From assembly GCA_032622095.1 (NCBI GenBank), contig CP136061.1, positions 50,165,797 to 50,229,796 of the forward strand: 64,000 nt of DNA. Reading direction: 5' to 3'. This stretch comes from Siphonodentalium dalli (lineage: Eukaryota; Mollusca; Scaphopoda; Gadilida; Siphonodentaliidae). A program made the translations under genes and the position numbers. Shown one piece after another: positions 12,140 through 23,479 of the stretch (position 1 is its first letter; every line of letters begins with the position of its first letter). The notes beneath the pieces were generated by a model. The model worked only from the letters and a program-made list of their open reading frames with translations. It made no database searches and had not been told where the DNA came from.

Positions 12140-12680
12140 TAGTTTAACGACATTTTTCGGTCTTTGCAATTTAACGACATTTTCGGTCTTTAACAGTTTA
12201 ATGGGGGCCCCCGGTGGTCCAGTCGGTAGAGTGTCAGGTGGATTACTTCGTCCCAGGCCGTCCAGCGCTGACGAAGCTGGTTCGAACCCCACCATAGGGA
12301 GGGTGACCGGAATCGTGTATCTGGGCAAGTTTGTCAATTGCTTTCCGGGGGTCGGTGGTTTCTACACGCAGTGGAACAACTTCCCGGTGAAATTGAGCCT
12401 CTGCGTGGTCCACCCGTAAAATTGACAACGTTGTGTGTGGCCTAGCGGCTAGAATGACGATAAACCCTAATAAACAACAGCAACAACATTTAATAGTTTA
12501 ATGACATTTTTCGGTCTTTATAATATCTCAAGATATAGGGGGTATTTGGATCTCTAGTTTAACGACATTTTTCGGTCTTTATAGTTTAACGACATTTTTC
12601 GGTCTTTAATATATCAAGATAGAGGGGCCCTTAGGGGGTATTTGGATCTCTAGTTTAACGACATTTTTCGGTCTTTGATA
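12140..12680 (+). repeat. Tandem TTTAACGACATTTTTCGGTC repeat
   Basis: TTTAACGACATTTTTCGGTC followed by a few bases recurs on both sides of a SINE, with GGGGGTATTTGGATCTCTAG interspersed between groups. The repeat was evidently one array that the SINE split. No coding potential. Confidence 0.8.
12204..12494 (+). mobile_element. tRNA-derived SINE, family 1
   Basis: The head carries a pol III A-box-like TGGTCCAGTCGG (12215-12226) and a B box GGTTCGAACCCC (12279-12290). The body ends in a TAAACCCTAATAAAC-type tail and CAACAGCAACAAC. AGTTTAATG occurs immediately before (12195-12203) and after (12495-12503), a 9-bp target-site duplication. A minus-strand relative lies at 19.72-20.03 kb and a degenerate one at 58.69 kb. 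Confidence 0.85.
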
Positions 12681-13249
12681 GCAAAATGGAAGAAGTACAT
12701 ATTTGGAAGATCTGGTGGCCCTAAAAAGGAAAGTTGTTTGGTGGTCTTGAAATGCAGTTTTTCTTAACAGTCTTCCTTGATTAAAGTGATGTGAAACACT
12801 CCGGCAGACACCGGGCAGAGTGAGCAAATAAATAGAAATTAAGAATAATCTTTCTCAAAGTAGTTATTTGTTACGAATATTAATCCAAATGGATGTTACA
12901 CAACGTCATTCTTATATATTAGTTAAATGCAATGACTCTCGATGGCAAAATGATTTTTGTTTAATTACAGCCGATAGTTGCGCCCCAAATCGAGATGTAA
13001 ATATTTACAATTTGGAGTAGTCTTTAAACATATATATAAATCTCCGAAAACAAAAATTCTAATGCATTAAACGATTTGCTATATTTCCACTAGGGCATAT
13101 ATTTCATCTGATTTTGCGAGAATCCATATATACTTTTTCATGAGAATCCAGGGTAATTTGCGAGAATCTAGATTTGGATTCTTGCCGAAATATAAGCCCA
13201 GATTTCACTCTGAAGTGTGCCTAAATGGCATAAATTGTACCTTGGTTCC

Positions 13250-14110
13250 CATGTTCGCTATAAACTAGCTTGAAATTCGCAAACCAATTAAATTTTTTTC
13301 TTCAGAAAATTTACATTTTTATCACTCGCGACATAAATTGTCACCAATAAAAACAAATTTGATTCATCGTGGAAGTTAGTCGGTGACTATAAATAATGTC
13401 ACCATTCAACTGAATGTTGTTGAATTCTATTGAGATGTGGAGCAGACAATATATTGGGAGGCTCCATAGCATGAGGCCCCCACCCCCCTTTTTCGTATGC
13501 CGTATTCCATGCCCTGTTATGAGGTACGCCGTATTCCGGCCCCTCTGTTAGGGAGGTATTCGGTATTCCAAAAATACCGGTGTTCGTACGCCGACCTTCC
13601 AAAAAATGAAGTTTTCATATAATTTTATGTATTCCATATGGTATTCCGTATTCCAACTTCTGTGTTAAGTGGTATTCCGTATTCCATGGGGGGTGGGGGT
13701 GGGGGCCTCTAGCATCTGCTCCTCAATCCTTACCAGATGTCAGTAAAATTTTCCCATTTCATTATTTCAGTTCTTTAGCAATCTTAATCATTATATGTAA
13801 TGCCCTGACCATGCTCAATACTAGCTTGAAATTGGCGAAACAATGAATTTTTTTTCTTTCAACTGAATGTTGTTGAGCATATTTCAACCAATTTTGGAAG
13901 TTTAAATGAATATTTTCTTCACACTCAAAGTCAATTGACAAATTTCAGGATTTTAGCCTGCTTCGTTGGGACCAAATATTTGTTGTGCACACTGAAGGAA
14001 CGTCTACCATCACTCGATAGGCCAGATTATGCACTGACCATGCTATAAAGTATTAAACTAGCTTGAAATTGGCAAAACTATGAATTTTTTTGGTTGAACA
14101 AATTTACATG
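13250..14110. repeat. Short dispersed repeat copies (AAACTAGCTTGAAATTGGC type)
   Basis: A motif around CTAGCTTGAAATT(G/C)GC(A/G)AA recurs near 13266, 13822 and 14058 with related flanking sequence (GACCATGCT before the latter two). It is a diverged repeat interrupted by the MITE at 13473-13709. No gene is seen. Confidence 0.5.
13473..13709. mobile_element. MITE with GAGGCCCCCACCCCC ends and 6-bp target duplication
   Basis: GAGGCCCCCACCCCCC at the left end matches GGGGGGTGGGGG...GGGGGCCTC at the right end in inverse orientation. TAGCAT stands immediately outside both ends (13467-13472 and 13710-13715). The interior has repeated GTATTCCGTATTCCA. The superfamily is not recognised; a 6-bp duplication is uncommon. 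Confidence 0.6.
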
Positions 14111-14821
14111 GGAATCTCCATAGAAAACGGTTATATTTCGATAAAAACGAAAGTAATGCGAAATGAAAGTCGGCACTGGCCAGAATTGTGCAGAATAACA
14201 TATGAGTCAAGTTATATGCGAATATTTGACCTCATTCGATTAAATAGTGTCGTATTTAAGGAATTAATGGCGCTCGGACATGTGGAAAAAATTTCCGTCG
14301 CACTCGCAGACTGTAATCAGGCGGTGACGCGTTATGCAGTAGAATTGTGAAATGTAAACACGCATTACCTTTTGTGAGAATAACACAAGCGCAGACTTGA
14401 TCAAAGTAATGCAATACACAACAACAAATAGGATAAAACGGATATAAACACGGTATAAGTGAGAATAAACGTGGAAAAAGTGGACAAAATTTCTTCGGTT
14501 ATTCGGCAAACGGAAGGTATAGATTTATGGTCACTAAAAAGTGTACTCCAGCCCCGGCTCGACTCGGAGAAAAAGTGTGAAATACCAAGCAATAATCTTA
14601 ACATAAAAATCAGAAATATGTTCATGATCGAACTGCGGACCTGATAATTATCGAAATATGTAGTCGAAATAATTTTTAAGTAGTTAATCACACGATTTAG
14701 ACATTAACACACTCTTAAAGACGAAATACACGACCATCTAATGTCATTATTTAACTGCGTCGGTGATTGTTGATATCAATCGTGTATTGCTTCGTTTTTA
14801 GTAAGACCATTGATTCTGTTT

Positions 14822-14867
14822 AGCGCATGCGCAAGTCACTTTCCATATTTGGAATTTCCATATATGG
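14822..14867. promoter_or_regulatory. NRF-1-like site and two CArG boxes
   Basis: GCGCATGCGC (about 14823-14832) matches the NRF-1 palindrome. CCATATTTGG (14843-14852) and CCATATATGG (14858-14867) both fit CC(A/T)6GG, the SRF-binding CArG box, 15 bp apart. I see no first exon close by, so promoter function is an inference. Confidence 0.4.
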
Positions 14868-15225
14868 GATTTGTGTTAACCTGAATACCGATCAATCCAT
14901 TGCAAACAAATTACCACGCAATTATCTTAGCATAAAAATATATTGTAATTTATGCAACTACGACCCTGGTAACTCTGATAACTAATAAAATATACCGGGC
15001 AATTCATTTTAAGATCGTTATTTCACTTTGCTTTAGGTATATATACACTCTTAAACGCACATAAACGACCCATTGGCGTTAAATTAAATATACTCGGTAT
15101 TTATTATATTATTTTATTGCTCAGTATAGAGTTAGACCCTTGACACCTGTCAATATATTTGGGCTGAATTCATATGATGCGGTATTATTCCTCGAAATAA
15201 ACAACAAAGCAGTCGTTACTTCGAA

Positions 15226-15903
15226 ATGTCGTTTGGGCTAACATTTACACAAATCCTTCGCGTGTTCTCCTCAATTGGCACGCAGGTTCTCAGTCGACAC
15301 ACAGGTTATCCCAGAAAGTGGTGTGAAATAAACACCCAAGGTTTGGGTGAAATGAGAAATCTTGTACGCCCAGTTGATTCTTACAATACCGGTTATAACT
15401 TTCGTTTTGAGCACATAAGGTTGCCACCCGATATCACATACAACTATTACATGAATTCATTTTTGTCATCTGCTATAAGTGAGTGGAACTCTCTGCCTGA
15501 CACCATACGCAATTGTAATACAATTAATGATTTCAAAAAATCACTAAACGCAAGCACACGGCGCGCCCCAATCTACTATTACCACAGTAAGTGTCGCAGA
15601 TCACAAATACTCCATTCTCGCTTAAGATTAAAGTGCAATAGTTTGAACTATGACCTATTGAGTAATCACATTAAAACGTCCCCTCGCTGTCATTGTGGCA
15701 AAATAGAAAGGGCACATCATTACTTATTGGAATGTCCTGAATACAATGGTCATAGGACTGAACTTATATGCGCCATATATACCGAATGTTATTTATCAGA
15801 AAATACTCTTTTGTGCGGATCACAGGAACTCAGTCATCGTGAAAATATTAAAATATTTGACGCGGTTCAAACATATATTTCGAAAACAAAGCGATTTTCA
15901 TAA
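15226..15903 (+). CDS. LINE C: ORF2 C-terminal domain (5'-truncated)
   Basis: The frame encodes the tail of a LINE ORF2 protein: WNSLPDTIR and INDFKKSLN, then RLRLKCNSLNYDLL, and a zinc-knuckle-like CHCGKIERAHHYLLECPEYN where C-x-C-x(8)-H-x(4)-C residues are visible. Similar tails end many animal non-LTR elements. The RT is absent, and sequence before about 15290 does not obviously belong to the element, so the real left border is probably a 5' truncation and the ATG is fortuitous. Confidence 0.85.
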   Translation: MSFGLTFTQILRVFSSIGTQVLSRHTGYPRKWCEINTQGLGEMRNLVRPVDSYNTGYNFRFEHIRLPPDITYNYYMNSFLSSAISEWNSLPDTIRNCNTINDFKKSLNASTRRAPIYYYHSKCRRSQILHSRLRLKCNSLNYDLLSNHIKTSPRCHCGKIERAHHYLLECPEYNGHRTELICAIYTECYLSENTLLCGSQELSHRENIKIFDAVQTYISKTKRFS

Positions 15904-15977
15904 TGCTATGATTTGTGTAAACTTCGTGAAAAGCGTTGAAACACTGCTGAGCGCGAAACTTACCCCCCCCCCCCCCC

Positions 15978-16008
<31 letters not shown>

Positions 16009-16250
16009 GCTCTCTCTCACCCCATCTCTCTCTTTCTGTTCTCTCTATCTAGCTCTCTTTCTCTCTCTCCCCTGCCTCTCATGTCATCACCAATACTAGA
16101 TTATTATTATTATTAATATAATATTTCCATTTCTTCCCGTCCGATCCCCTCTACACTTAATGAAGAGTGGGCGCGTAACAAAAGGGGAGAAAACTTAACA
16201 AAAGCCCTTGGGCTTGTTGTTTAATCCCCTTTCCAATCAATCAACCAACT
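15904..16250 (+). mobile_element. LINE C 3' UTR with C and TC tracts
   Basis: Following the stop are a run of C, a (TC)n tract of about 60 bp, (ATT)n, and then a GC-richer stretch ending AAAGCCCTTGGGCTTGTTGT, which contains a short palindrome. It ends in a CAATCAATCAACCAAC tail, consistent with a LINE 3' end. Confidence 0.65.
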
Positions 16251-17250
16251 ATATTACTCTATTTTATTGTCAAAACCTTTGTCAAATATATATATGTTAT
16301 TATGATTGGAATAAATATGTTTACACCAAATTACCAATCATATCTGCAAAAGGTGTGATTGTCAGAATATGGCGTCATCAAGGTGACACGCGAGACAGAC
16401 ACATTCCGGTGATGATGAAACTAATTCGGTGCGCTCAGTGACTGTTAATAATACAGCCTGTTATCGTGAAAATGAGCACAATTCGGGCTTATTAATAATT
16501 GCGCGAAAAAAGCTCATATAGTTGCATTATTTAAAATATATGCTCTATATGGGCCTAAAGGCTTGTTATTACAACAAATAAGTCCGTATTGTGCTTATTT
16601 TAACAAGAGTAGCCTGGAAAATAACAAGAATAAACAAACTCACGACTTACCAGATGTACGCTGTTTATGATGAATTATCTGCTGAAAATGACCACTCGAA
16701 TTACGTCCTTTTTACTGTAAGACTACGTTGTACATGTGGTGAATGTGACAACTCTACGAAGGAGACTCTACTGGTTAAAGTGGTTATATAAACGTATTAC
16801 ATTCCCAATATTTTTTGCAGCAATTTGTATATGGTTCCCCGCAATACTAGTGCCTCAGAAATACAAGGTCGCAGCAAAAATACCATAAAAATAACACGGC
16901 AATTGTCCAGTGGGTTTCAATTTTTGGACAGAAGTGATATACACGTTCTTTATTTTTACTATATCAGGAATATACATGTACTAACACAGAACTCTCTTTA
17001 TACAATAAGCTAGAATCATGACATGAAAAAGTCGTTTTGTGGCATTTTCTCTTATTCTAACGACCAACGTATTGTATGAAATAAAGCGTGGTTGCTGCTC
17101 TATATCACGATAAAATAACTATAGAATATATGATCAATGAGCAATATATTAGTCCTCACCAAAGGTGTCGAATAATTTTTTATATTCCCTCTTCTGAACT
17201 TACTGATCCCAGATTTATTTTTCACAAGATATTTCTCATCAATTGCGGAC
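16251..17250. other. No recognisable gene
   Basis: Only short ORFs without family resemblance. Around 16935 is a copy of the dispersed motif related to TTCCTGATATGGTAAAAATAAAGAGC in inverse orientation. Confidence 0.5.
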
Positions 17251-17700
17251 TGCTGAAAGCCATATGGCGATTTGCGCTCCAAAATACACCTAATAATATT
17301 CATTTGTGAATTTTTCCCGTTATCACATTGGTAGATAAATCCTTGAGCTACCTTTCTACGGCCATTTTGTCACAGAAAGACGCGTTGAAGTCACACAAAT
17401 ACAACTTTGAACACGGTGTTCAGTGTTTAAGTCTCAAACACACAACAGCCATCTTTGTGCACGACACGGGACAGAAATGAGCGTACCGTGTTTGTCTATT
17501 CCTGAGCGTTTATTTCACTTCTATGCGAAAAATTGAAAAAAGCTGGAAAGTGACTTTTACCATGGCAAGTATTTTTCAGAGCAAATGAAGCCGGTATATC
17601 AATATGTACTGTATGTATCAACCTATCCAATTTCTCCTTCCAAATTACGTAGACAAAAAATTGGAAGCTCTTCTTCACATAACAGCTTGTTGTCAAGCCT
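17250..17700 (+). repeat. Dispersed repeat X, copy 1
   Basis: This matches 25.29-25.71 kb in the same orientation, sharing CCAAAATACACCTAATAA, CACAGAAAGACGC, ACAAATACAACTTTGAACAC and TTACCATGGCAAGTAT in the same order with small indels. There is no coding potential and no transposon ends that I recognise. Confidence 0.75.
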
Positions 17701-17904
17701 TGTCATTTACTGACAACTACGAGCCGATGCAGGCGCTGCCACGACCGAGTAACTTTATAACCCTGTTGTGACTGGACAAATGTCATGAAGGGGAAGTCCA
17801 CATTTTTGCATTCGGATCTTTATTCAGTGATTTCGAATGAGACTTTTCAGCCTGACAAACTTTTCAAACTTGTCAGATTTTTTTGTCAGAGTACCCTGAC
17901 CAGG
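17700..17904 (-). mobile_element. SINE family 2, 3' portion, split by a DNA transposon
   Basis: Compared with the copy at 57.19-57.5 kb, this is the reverse complement of its downstream part (TTCGGATCTTTATTCAGTGA, GACTTTTCAGCCTGACAAAC, ACCCTGACCAGG). The upstream part of the same SINE resumes at 20881 after the 2,976-bp insertion. Confidence 0.75.
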
Positions 17905-18135
17905 GGTCAATACTATGAAACTTTTTCTTTGTAAGAATCTACAATTGTTTGTAAGAAATAACAATTTATCATTCCGCCAATACTATGAACCTACGATTAC
18001 AAACATAAATCACAAATAGTACGTGTTCTTTGTATTTACAAATATCTCCAATCACAAAGAATGTTCGAGTACTATGAAACATAATTTTTCAGTTTTCGCA
18101 CCCTTAACACGGATAATATATATATCTATGATACG

Positions 18136-19661
18136 CAGGGACGTGGCGACAAGGGGTCGATTCACCCCCTCGGGAAAATATTTTGTCAGCTGGAAATTTC
18201 AAGTACAACCCACAGGGACGTCGCGACAAGGGGGTTGGGTTATGTTTCTCGCTCCAAACATTTTATCAACACGTTCAACAGCTGGAAATTTGAGACCTGA
18301 AACAACATGAATTGGAAATTTTACAACAACAATAGGTTGAACTTGTTCTGTTATTTTGTTTTTTCCAACAATTTATTAGGGGGTATGTTTTGTTTTAGAC
18401 CAACATTTGCATATTTACCTCCTTTGGTCAAAAGTTTGGATTGAAATGGCCTATATTTAGAAATTGTCAAACCTTATGGGGTGTCAGCTTGGATGTGATG
18501 TAGCAGTATGTGTTCCTTGTAACTACTGAAATTACCCAATTTATTGAAAGTTACAACGTTAAGAACTTGTCTAGAATGTCTATATAGGGTGTCAAACATA
18601 AATTGTCGATTTTCACATCCTTAAACCAGAGCATATAACCATCTGATTCGCAGGGATGTAGCCCCCTTATGAAAATGTGTTATCAATGGAAATCTCATAA
18701 ACAGGGACATGGCTATAGTGGTCTTGGGAACACGATGCCTGGCACATTACAGCTGTTCAGAATAGGATGGGGCGAGTAGCCGCCAAATCGTATGAGTCAC
18801 AACATCTCTGACAAAAGTTAGTGATTAATACAAATAGTGAGTGATACTTGCGGATTATAGCCAACATTAGCATGTAACATGTACTTACCATATTCAATGA
18901 TATATCCAAGAATGGATAAAAATGACGCGTGTTCCCAATGTGAGTATGATTTTTCGCTCAAGAATGCATTGCGGATTATCCTTTGAGTTTCAATCGTCGA
19001 CGCGAATGCATTTGGTCACGGTAAAGGACACGAATACGAAGATGCAAGCACATTTTTCATAAATGACTAGAGCATAAATGCAGTGACGTGGCAAGATGCT
19101 CTTTTTTTTCTTCGAAACGTCGATATCCAACTGTATCCCCACCCCTCAATTATAAACAATTATAAAATTGTTTACCCCGGTTGGCTTCTGATTTTCAAGC
19201 TGTAACAGTAAGTTGTGCACCCCCGCCCCTTGGATTGGACATATTGACTAAATATGACTAACTTAGTGTTAGTCACAAACGTTTTGAGTAACTTTGGTCA
19301 ATTATTGGAATTATTTGCACATAATTCAGCAACTTTAATTTACGCCTTCCAATTGACTAAGAAAAGTCCCCATTCCTTAGTCGTTATGACTAACATCACC
19401 CTAGTAATTTTGATTAATGTTATGCCTCAGTCATGTTGGCTGAACTAAGTCAGTCATCCTGAGGAAAAACGTTTGACTAACATATGTTAGTCATATTGAC
19501 TAAGTTTTGTTATCAGCGTAGAAAAATTAAAATACTTTCCTCTTGATATACGATTCCATCGTTATGTGGAATTTATAGGCATTGTTTTGTTCAAAGGGTG
19601 CATATGGAAATTATAGGATGGACAACCCGTCGCCAAACTGAGCCCAAATAGCCACGTCCCT
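18136..19661. mobile_element. Degenerate hAT-like copy, CAGGGACGTGGC ends
   Basis: Left end CAGGGACGTGGC and right end GCCACGTCCCTA are inverse to each other. The interior shares AACAATAGGTTGAA, ACCAA(C/T)ATTTGCATAT and TTTGGTCAAAA with the better copy at 44.99-46.03 kb. No target duplication is preserved. Minus- and plus-strand ORFs in it have no family resemblance. Confidence 0.5.
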
Positions 19662-19717
19662 ATCTAGATATATTATAAGATATCGGAGCAGTTTGATATT
19701 ATAAAATGACACTCCTT

Positions 19718-20030
19718 TTGGTTTGGTATGGTTTATTAGGGTTTATCAACGTTCTAGTCGCTATGCCACACACGACGTTGTCAATTTTACGGGTGGAGGA
19801 AAGACCACACAGAGGCTCGATTTCACCGAGAAATCGTCCCACTGCGTGTAGAAACCACCGACCCCCGGAAAGCAACTGACAAACTTGCCCAGATACACGA
19901 TTCCGGTCACCCTCCATATGACGGGGTTAGAACCAGCTTCGTCAGCGCTGGACGCCATGTAACAGTGTAGTGCACCTGTCATTCTACCGACTGGCACTCT
20001 ACCGCACCACTCCTATAACCGAGACCATTA
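19718..20030 (-). mobile_element. SINE family 1, second copy
   Basis: Reverse-complement relative of the SINE at 12204-12494: the tail GGTTTATTAGGGTTTAT is at the left, the shared body AACTTGCCCAGATACACGAT in the middle, and GGGGTTAGAACCAGC (B box in reverse) and the A-box region at the right. It lies inside the 2,976-bp DNA transposon, so it inserted later or moved with it. Confidence 0.8.
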
Positions 20031-20880
20031 GCACGTCCCTGCTTCGATACACCCCTCCCGATAAAATGGAGCCACGTTACTGCCTCGATGTGTTATGATA
20101 AGAGTAGCGGATCAGTTTGAAATAATAGGATGGTCACAATATATATAATGCTATACCATCAAAATATAATATTTTATTTTCACAAACTGAATGATTGTAA
20201 ATTTGTAATTTGTAAAAACAATGATACCAAAATGTTTGTAGTACTCGGTATTACACTGACTTGTACTTACATACACACACTACAAACGAACCGTTTAATT
20301 GTTAACTTGCGCAGACAAGTGGTCATCAACTTAGCAATCCGTGAACCGATTGGATAGCTCTGATAAGCGTTCACCTCTCAACTTATGATTGGTTATTTCT
20401 TTTGTAACTTTGGCCCGCCGTGATTCAATATATTGTTAATCACTCACAGGCAAAAGTTTGTCCGTAAGCAATCTACAATACTCAACAGTAGATCTTTGTG
20501 AAATTTGCGAGATTTTGTTAGCTCATCGTTTCATAGTACCGGCGTTCTCACTAATCACAATATGATAGCACGCATTGTAACTTCCCCATATAAATTGTTG
20601 TCAGTTATTTTAGCTCTATATACATGTCCGTCTAATTTGAACTGGTATTCAGATAACACTGATAACATGTGCATGGGAGCAGAGTGGGGAGTTAGTTTTT
20701 TCTAAGTTTTACAGCTGCCCTTTAGGGGTTTCACCTCTCGCCCAGTCTAAGGTATTACAATAATACGGCTAAATTTTCCCTGTACTATGAAACCACTGTG
20801 ATAGTTAACACAAATTTGTAATTACAAATTAATAAATACAATTTGTATTTACAGGTATAAAATTGTTCATAGTATTGACC

Positions 20881-20935
20881 CCAGGTCGCGATCACCGTTC
20901 TGCTAGCACGAGAGACCAGTACGCTACCTCGAATG
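20881..20935 (-). mobile_element. SINE family 2, 5' portion, right of the split
   Basis: TCTGCTAGCACGAGAGACCA and GTACGCTACCTC match, in reverse, the head of the SINE at 57.19 kb, including its A-box region. Together with 17700-17904 it forms one SINE interrupted by the DNA transposon. Confidence 0.75.
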
Positions 20936-21805
20936 AGTCATGTCCGTTGAACTTTATAATCGATAAAATGGCTGCTTTATTAGCATGTACGTCGATCCTG
21001 TGGCCATTGAAACGGTAGCGGGGTAATGTCGCAAGAGCTATACTCGCCCTTGACCTCAATAAATGGTATACTGGTAGGGCGCGCATCTATAATCTCAAAT
21101 CGACTCCATTCCACCCGCATATGCAATTATTATATTTGCGACCTTTCTTTGAGTTGGACCTCCGTTGCGTGATTTAGAGACATCCTCTGTGTAGCGCAGA
21201 AAGTTGTTGTCGCCTTTTGTCATAAACGTCAGCTGTGAATTTGGAGGCATTCGCAGCTTTCTGGAATAATAGCAAATTATTCGTGTTGACGTCATTCTAA
21301 ATTAAATTGCAAAAGAGAAAATCTCTTTCGGAAAGCAATATATACAGTACCATATGCAGTTCCTTAACACTGACCATGAACACATCTTATGCCATGAACA
21401 GAGTTGTTATGTCAGGTCGGGGACACAATTTGACCCGTCCAAAACAATCCCTGGACAAAATTAACCCTAGGTATAAAATTTCGTCAAAATCCGTCTGGCA
21501 GTATTCCCAACCATAGCTAACACACAGACAAAATATATATTAGATATTAATTCTTATTTATTGTACAAATAAACATCTACATTAGATTGTGATTACGCTA
21601 TTGTTTTATATACAGTACCATATGCATTTTGTAAATAAGTATAGACCCACCAGTTTCCAATTTGGTGATGATCTGTATTCTTGAATTACAGACGACGAGG
21701 TACATGTACTAGGCTCATGAGTTCATTACAAACAATATACACACATAATCACTTACAACACACCAGGCGCTTCAATGATATTTATATCCAATACAGACGT
21801 ATGTG
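20936..21805. other. No recognisable gene
   Basis: Short unrelated ORFs only. ATATACAGTACCATATGCA occurs twice (about 21339 and 21608), a small direct repeat of unknown meaning. Confidence 0.5.
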
Positions 21806-22070
21806 TATTTGATTACGAAATGAGCAGATAATGGAGTTATGTCCGTTATTTCGTTTTATGGCGCGGTCCACAGTGAAAACACATGTTAATGAGCGTACAC
21901 CTGAAAAGTCGTCGGTTGGCTTATTTGTGTAATAGGCGCACATAATCTGTTTAGAATCACATCATGATAAGTCGATAATGTGACTAAAACCTTCTTATTT
22001 TCAGCACATTATCGACTCAAAATTAGACATTTCTCAGCAGATTATCAACCTAAAACAAGTTATATTATAA
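21806..22070 (+). mobile_element. Foldback MITE, copy 1
   Basis: It shares, in order, AGCAGATAATGGA, CGTTTTATGGCGCG, CACCTGAA-AGTCGT, GCACA(C/T)AATCTG, TATGACTAAAAC-type sequence, TTTTCAGCACAT and AGCAGATTATC with 41.74-42.03 kb. In this copy the central hairpin has decayed. Confidence 0.7.
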
Positions 22071-22246
22071 GCGATGATTTCGGATTTCGGATTTTCGGGA
22101 GAACGGTCTAGACACCGAAATTCAATATTCGTGCGAGTGGTCTGGAATACGATGCATGCTCAGGGATAACACCTGAACAGTTGTGTCATGACGCGACAAC
22201 AACCGAAAGGCTCCAGCGCCGACAACTTATAGATACATGCACTTAC

Positions 22247-22829
22247 CGATGTTCATTTCCGGTTTTCAATGAAAAATTAACCCCCAGCAAGTAGAAGACC
22301 GTTGAGATCAGCTGGCTCGGACGGTCACACCCTAGTGCTCCACTCTCCCATATATATATAGTAACTCCTCGTCTTCTATTTCTATTATCTTGGAATGTTT
22401 CGGATTTGTTCCTGTACCGCCTCTCGTCCGCATCTGCATTGCATCATCTAAACGGTTATTCACTTCTTTGAAATGAGGATCTGTGATGAAATTTACGATC
22501 CTACCATGGCTGTTCAAATAATCCTGCAAGTATATGACCAGTTCGTATAATGTTGTTGCAGGATATTCCGTCCCATCTCTTTTCCTTATCTCACAGACGA
22601 AACTCGGCACCGAATAAGATAGCTCATCGTTTGTCATTTCAACCAGCTTAGTTCGGGTTATGCTGAGTTCGTCATATTTTTTCTCCACATTATTCCTCTT
22701 CTCCGCCCAAGAGTTGAATGAAGCCAATGCCCAGTTCATTTTCCTCAGTTTGTTCCTGGAAAATCCGCCGCCCTCCTTTCCATCACCATACGAAGAATTA
22801 TTCCCAAATAGAGAGTATCTGTTTGTCAT
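22247..22829 (-). pseudogene. Crypton-type tyrosine-recombinase-like fragment (DUF3504/ZMYM-KIAA1958 type)
   Basis: From ATG at 22829 the minus strand reads a 165-residue frame: a helical SAM-like N-terminal domain with NWALASFNSWAEKRN, then EMTNDELSYSVPSFVCEIRK and RDGTEYPATTLYELVIYLQ, the pattern of DUF3504-like proteins such as ZMYM2/3, QRICH1 and KIAA1958, which derive from Crypton recombinases. After EIEDEELLY the frame breaks at (TA)5 (22351-22360). One frame over, the homology continues as IWESGALGCDRPSQLIS, then TVFYLLGVNFSLKTGNEHR, and stops at a consensus splice donor GTAAGT (22246-22241). So this is either an exon of a host-like gene with a slipped microsatellite, or a decaying Crypton. 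The catalytic part was not found downstream. Confidence 0.7.
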
Positions 22830-22947
22830 CAGAGTTCCGGTAGATGTCCGATATTGATGTGTTTATTAACGATCGGGATATCTTTCTGTAACCCTCTTAA
22901 CTCTACTATGACGGGAGCTGCGCTTGTGCAACATTAAATATCCGATG

Positions 22948-23476
22948 TCAGTGCATTCTCTTATACAATAGAATAATCTCGCATATATAATAGAATTCAT
23001 TGACACAAGGTTTCGCGGTTTTATATATCAATTGGATATGTGACCAATTTACTATTGTCGCCTTCTAACGAAACCTCTTCAGAAGAAATTAAAAACATTC
23101 CGTGCTCGATAATCAACCTGGACCATGATTTGTACAAATAACCAGTGTGCACCTTACCAGTGTGCATCTGCATCAGCCATCCCCTGTGTGGGGATTCGAG
23201 CTTTTTTATTTATTTTTATAACCGTGTAGGATAGGTTGACACTACCCGCAAACTTAGTATGTTGCTGAATTGGTCCAAAATACGAGCTGTGCTTGATTCA
23301 AGAATTTGCCCAAACTGATAATGTTGACAATAGCATTTGAGTCTTGTCTGTCTCCTTCCATGGCTGGAGCTTCCAAAAATGTTGCGAAAACCCTGAACCA
23401 ATGTATTATCTTATATGTGCGAGTCTCCCATTTGGGATCCTCTCATATATAAGCGAATACACTGGCCTGACAATAT
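22948..23476. repeat. Two decayed copies of the ATGCATTCTCTTATATATGCGAG hairpin
   Basis: Around 22948-23006 and 23408-23470 are imperfect palindromes with TGCATTCTCTTATA...CGCATATATAATAGAATTC and TTATATGTGCGAG...CTCATATATAAGCG. They match the hairpin module of the TTAA MITEs described below but are diverged and about 400 bp apart. I could not find conserved element ends. Confidence 0.4.
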
Positions 23477-23479
23477 TTA

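Larger units (their letters stand above)
17905..20880. mobile_element. 2,976-bp DNA transposon, GGTCAATACTATGAA ends
   Basis: GGTCAATACTATGAA begins the element and its exact reverse complement ends it. CCAGG lies directly outside both ends (17900-17904 and 20881-20885), and the flanks join to one SINE. Variants of TACTATGAA(A/C)C recur near both ends (about 17971, 18070, 20780), a subterminal-repeat pattern. No transposase is visible. Inside are a hAT-like copy and another SINE. Shifting the borders by one or two bases would give a shorter (3-bp) duplication, so the superfamily stays open. Confidence 0.75.

Noticed and set aside
12215-12290. Functional tRNA gene
   Set aside because: A and B boxes are present but the sequence does not fold as a cloverleaf by eye and has a SINE body, tail and target duplication.
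22843-23150. Further upstream exon of the Crypton-type frame
   Set aside because: The frame upstream of the ATG soon meets a stop and no good acceptor/donor pair with homology was seen.
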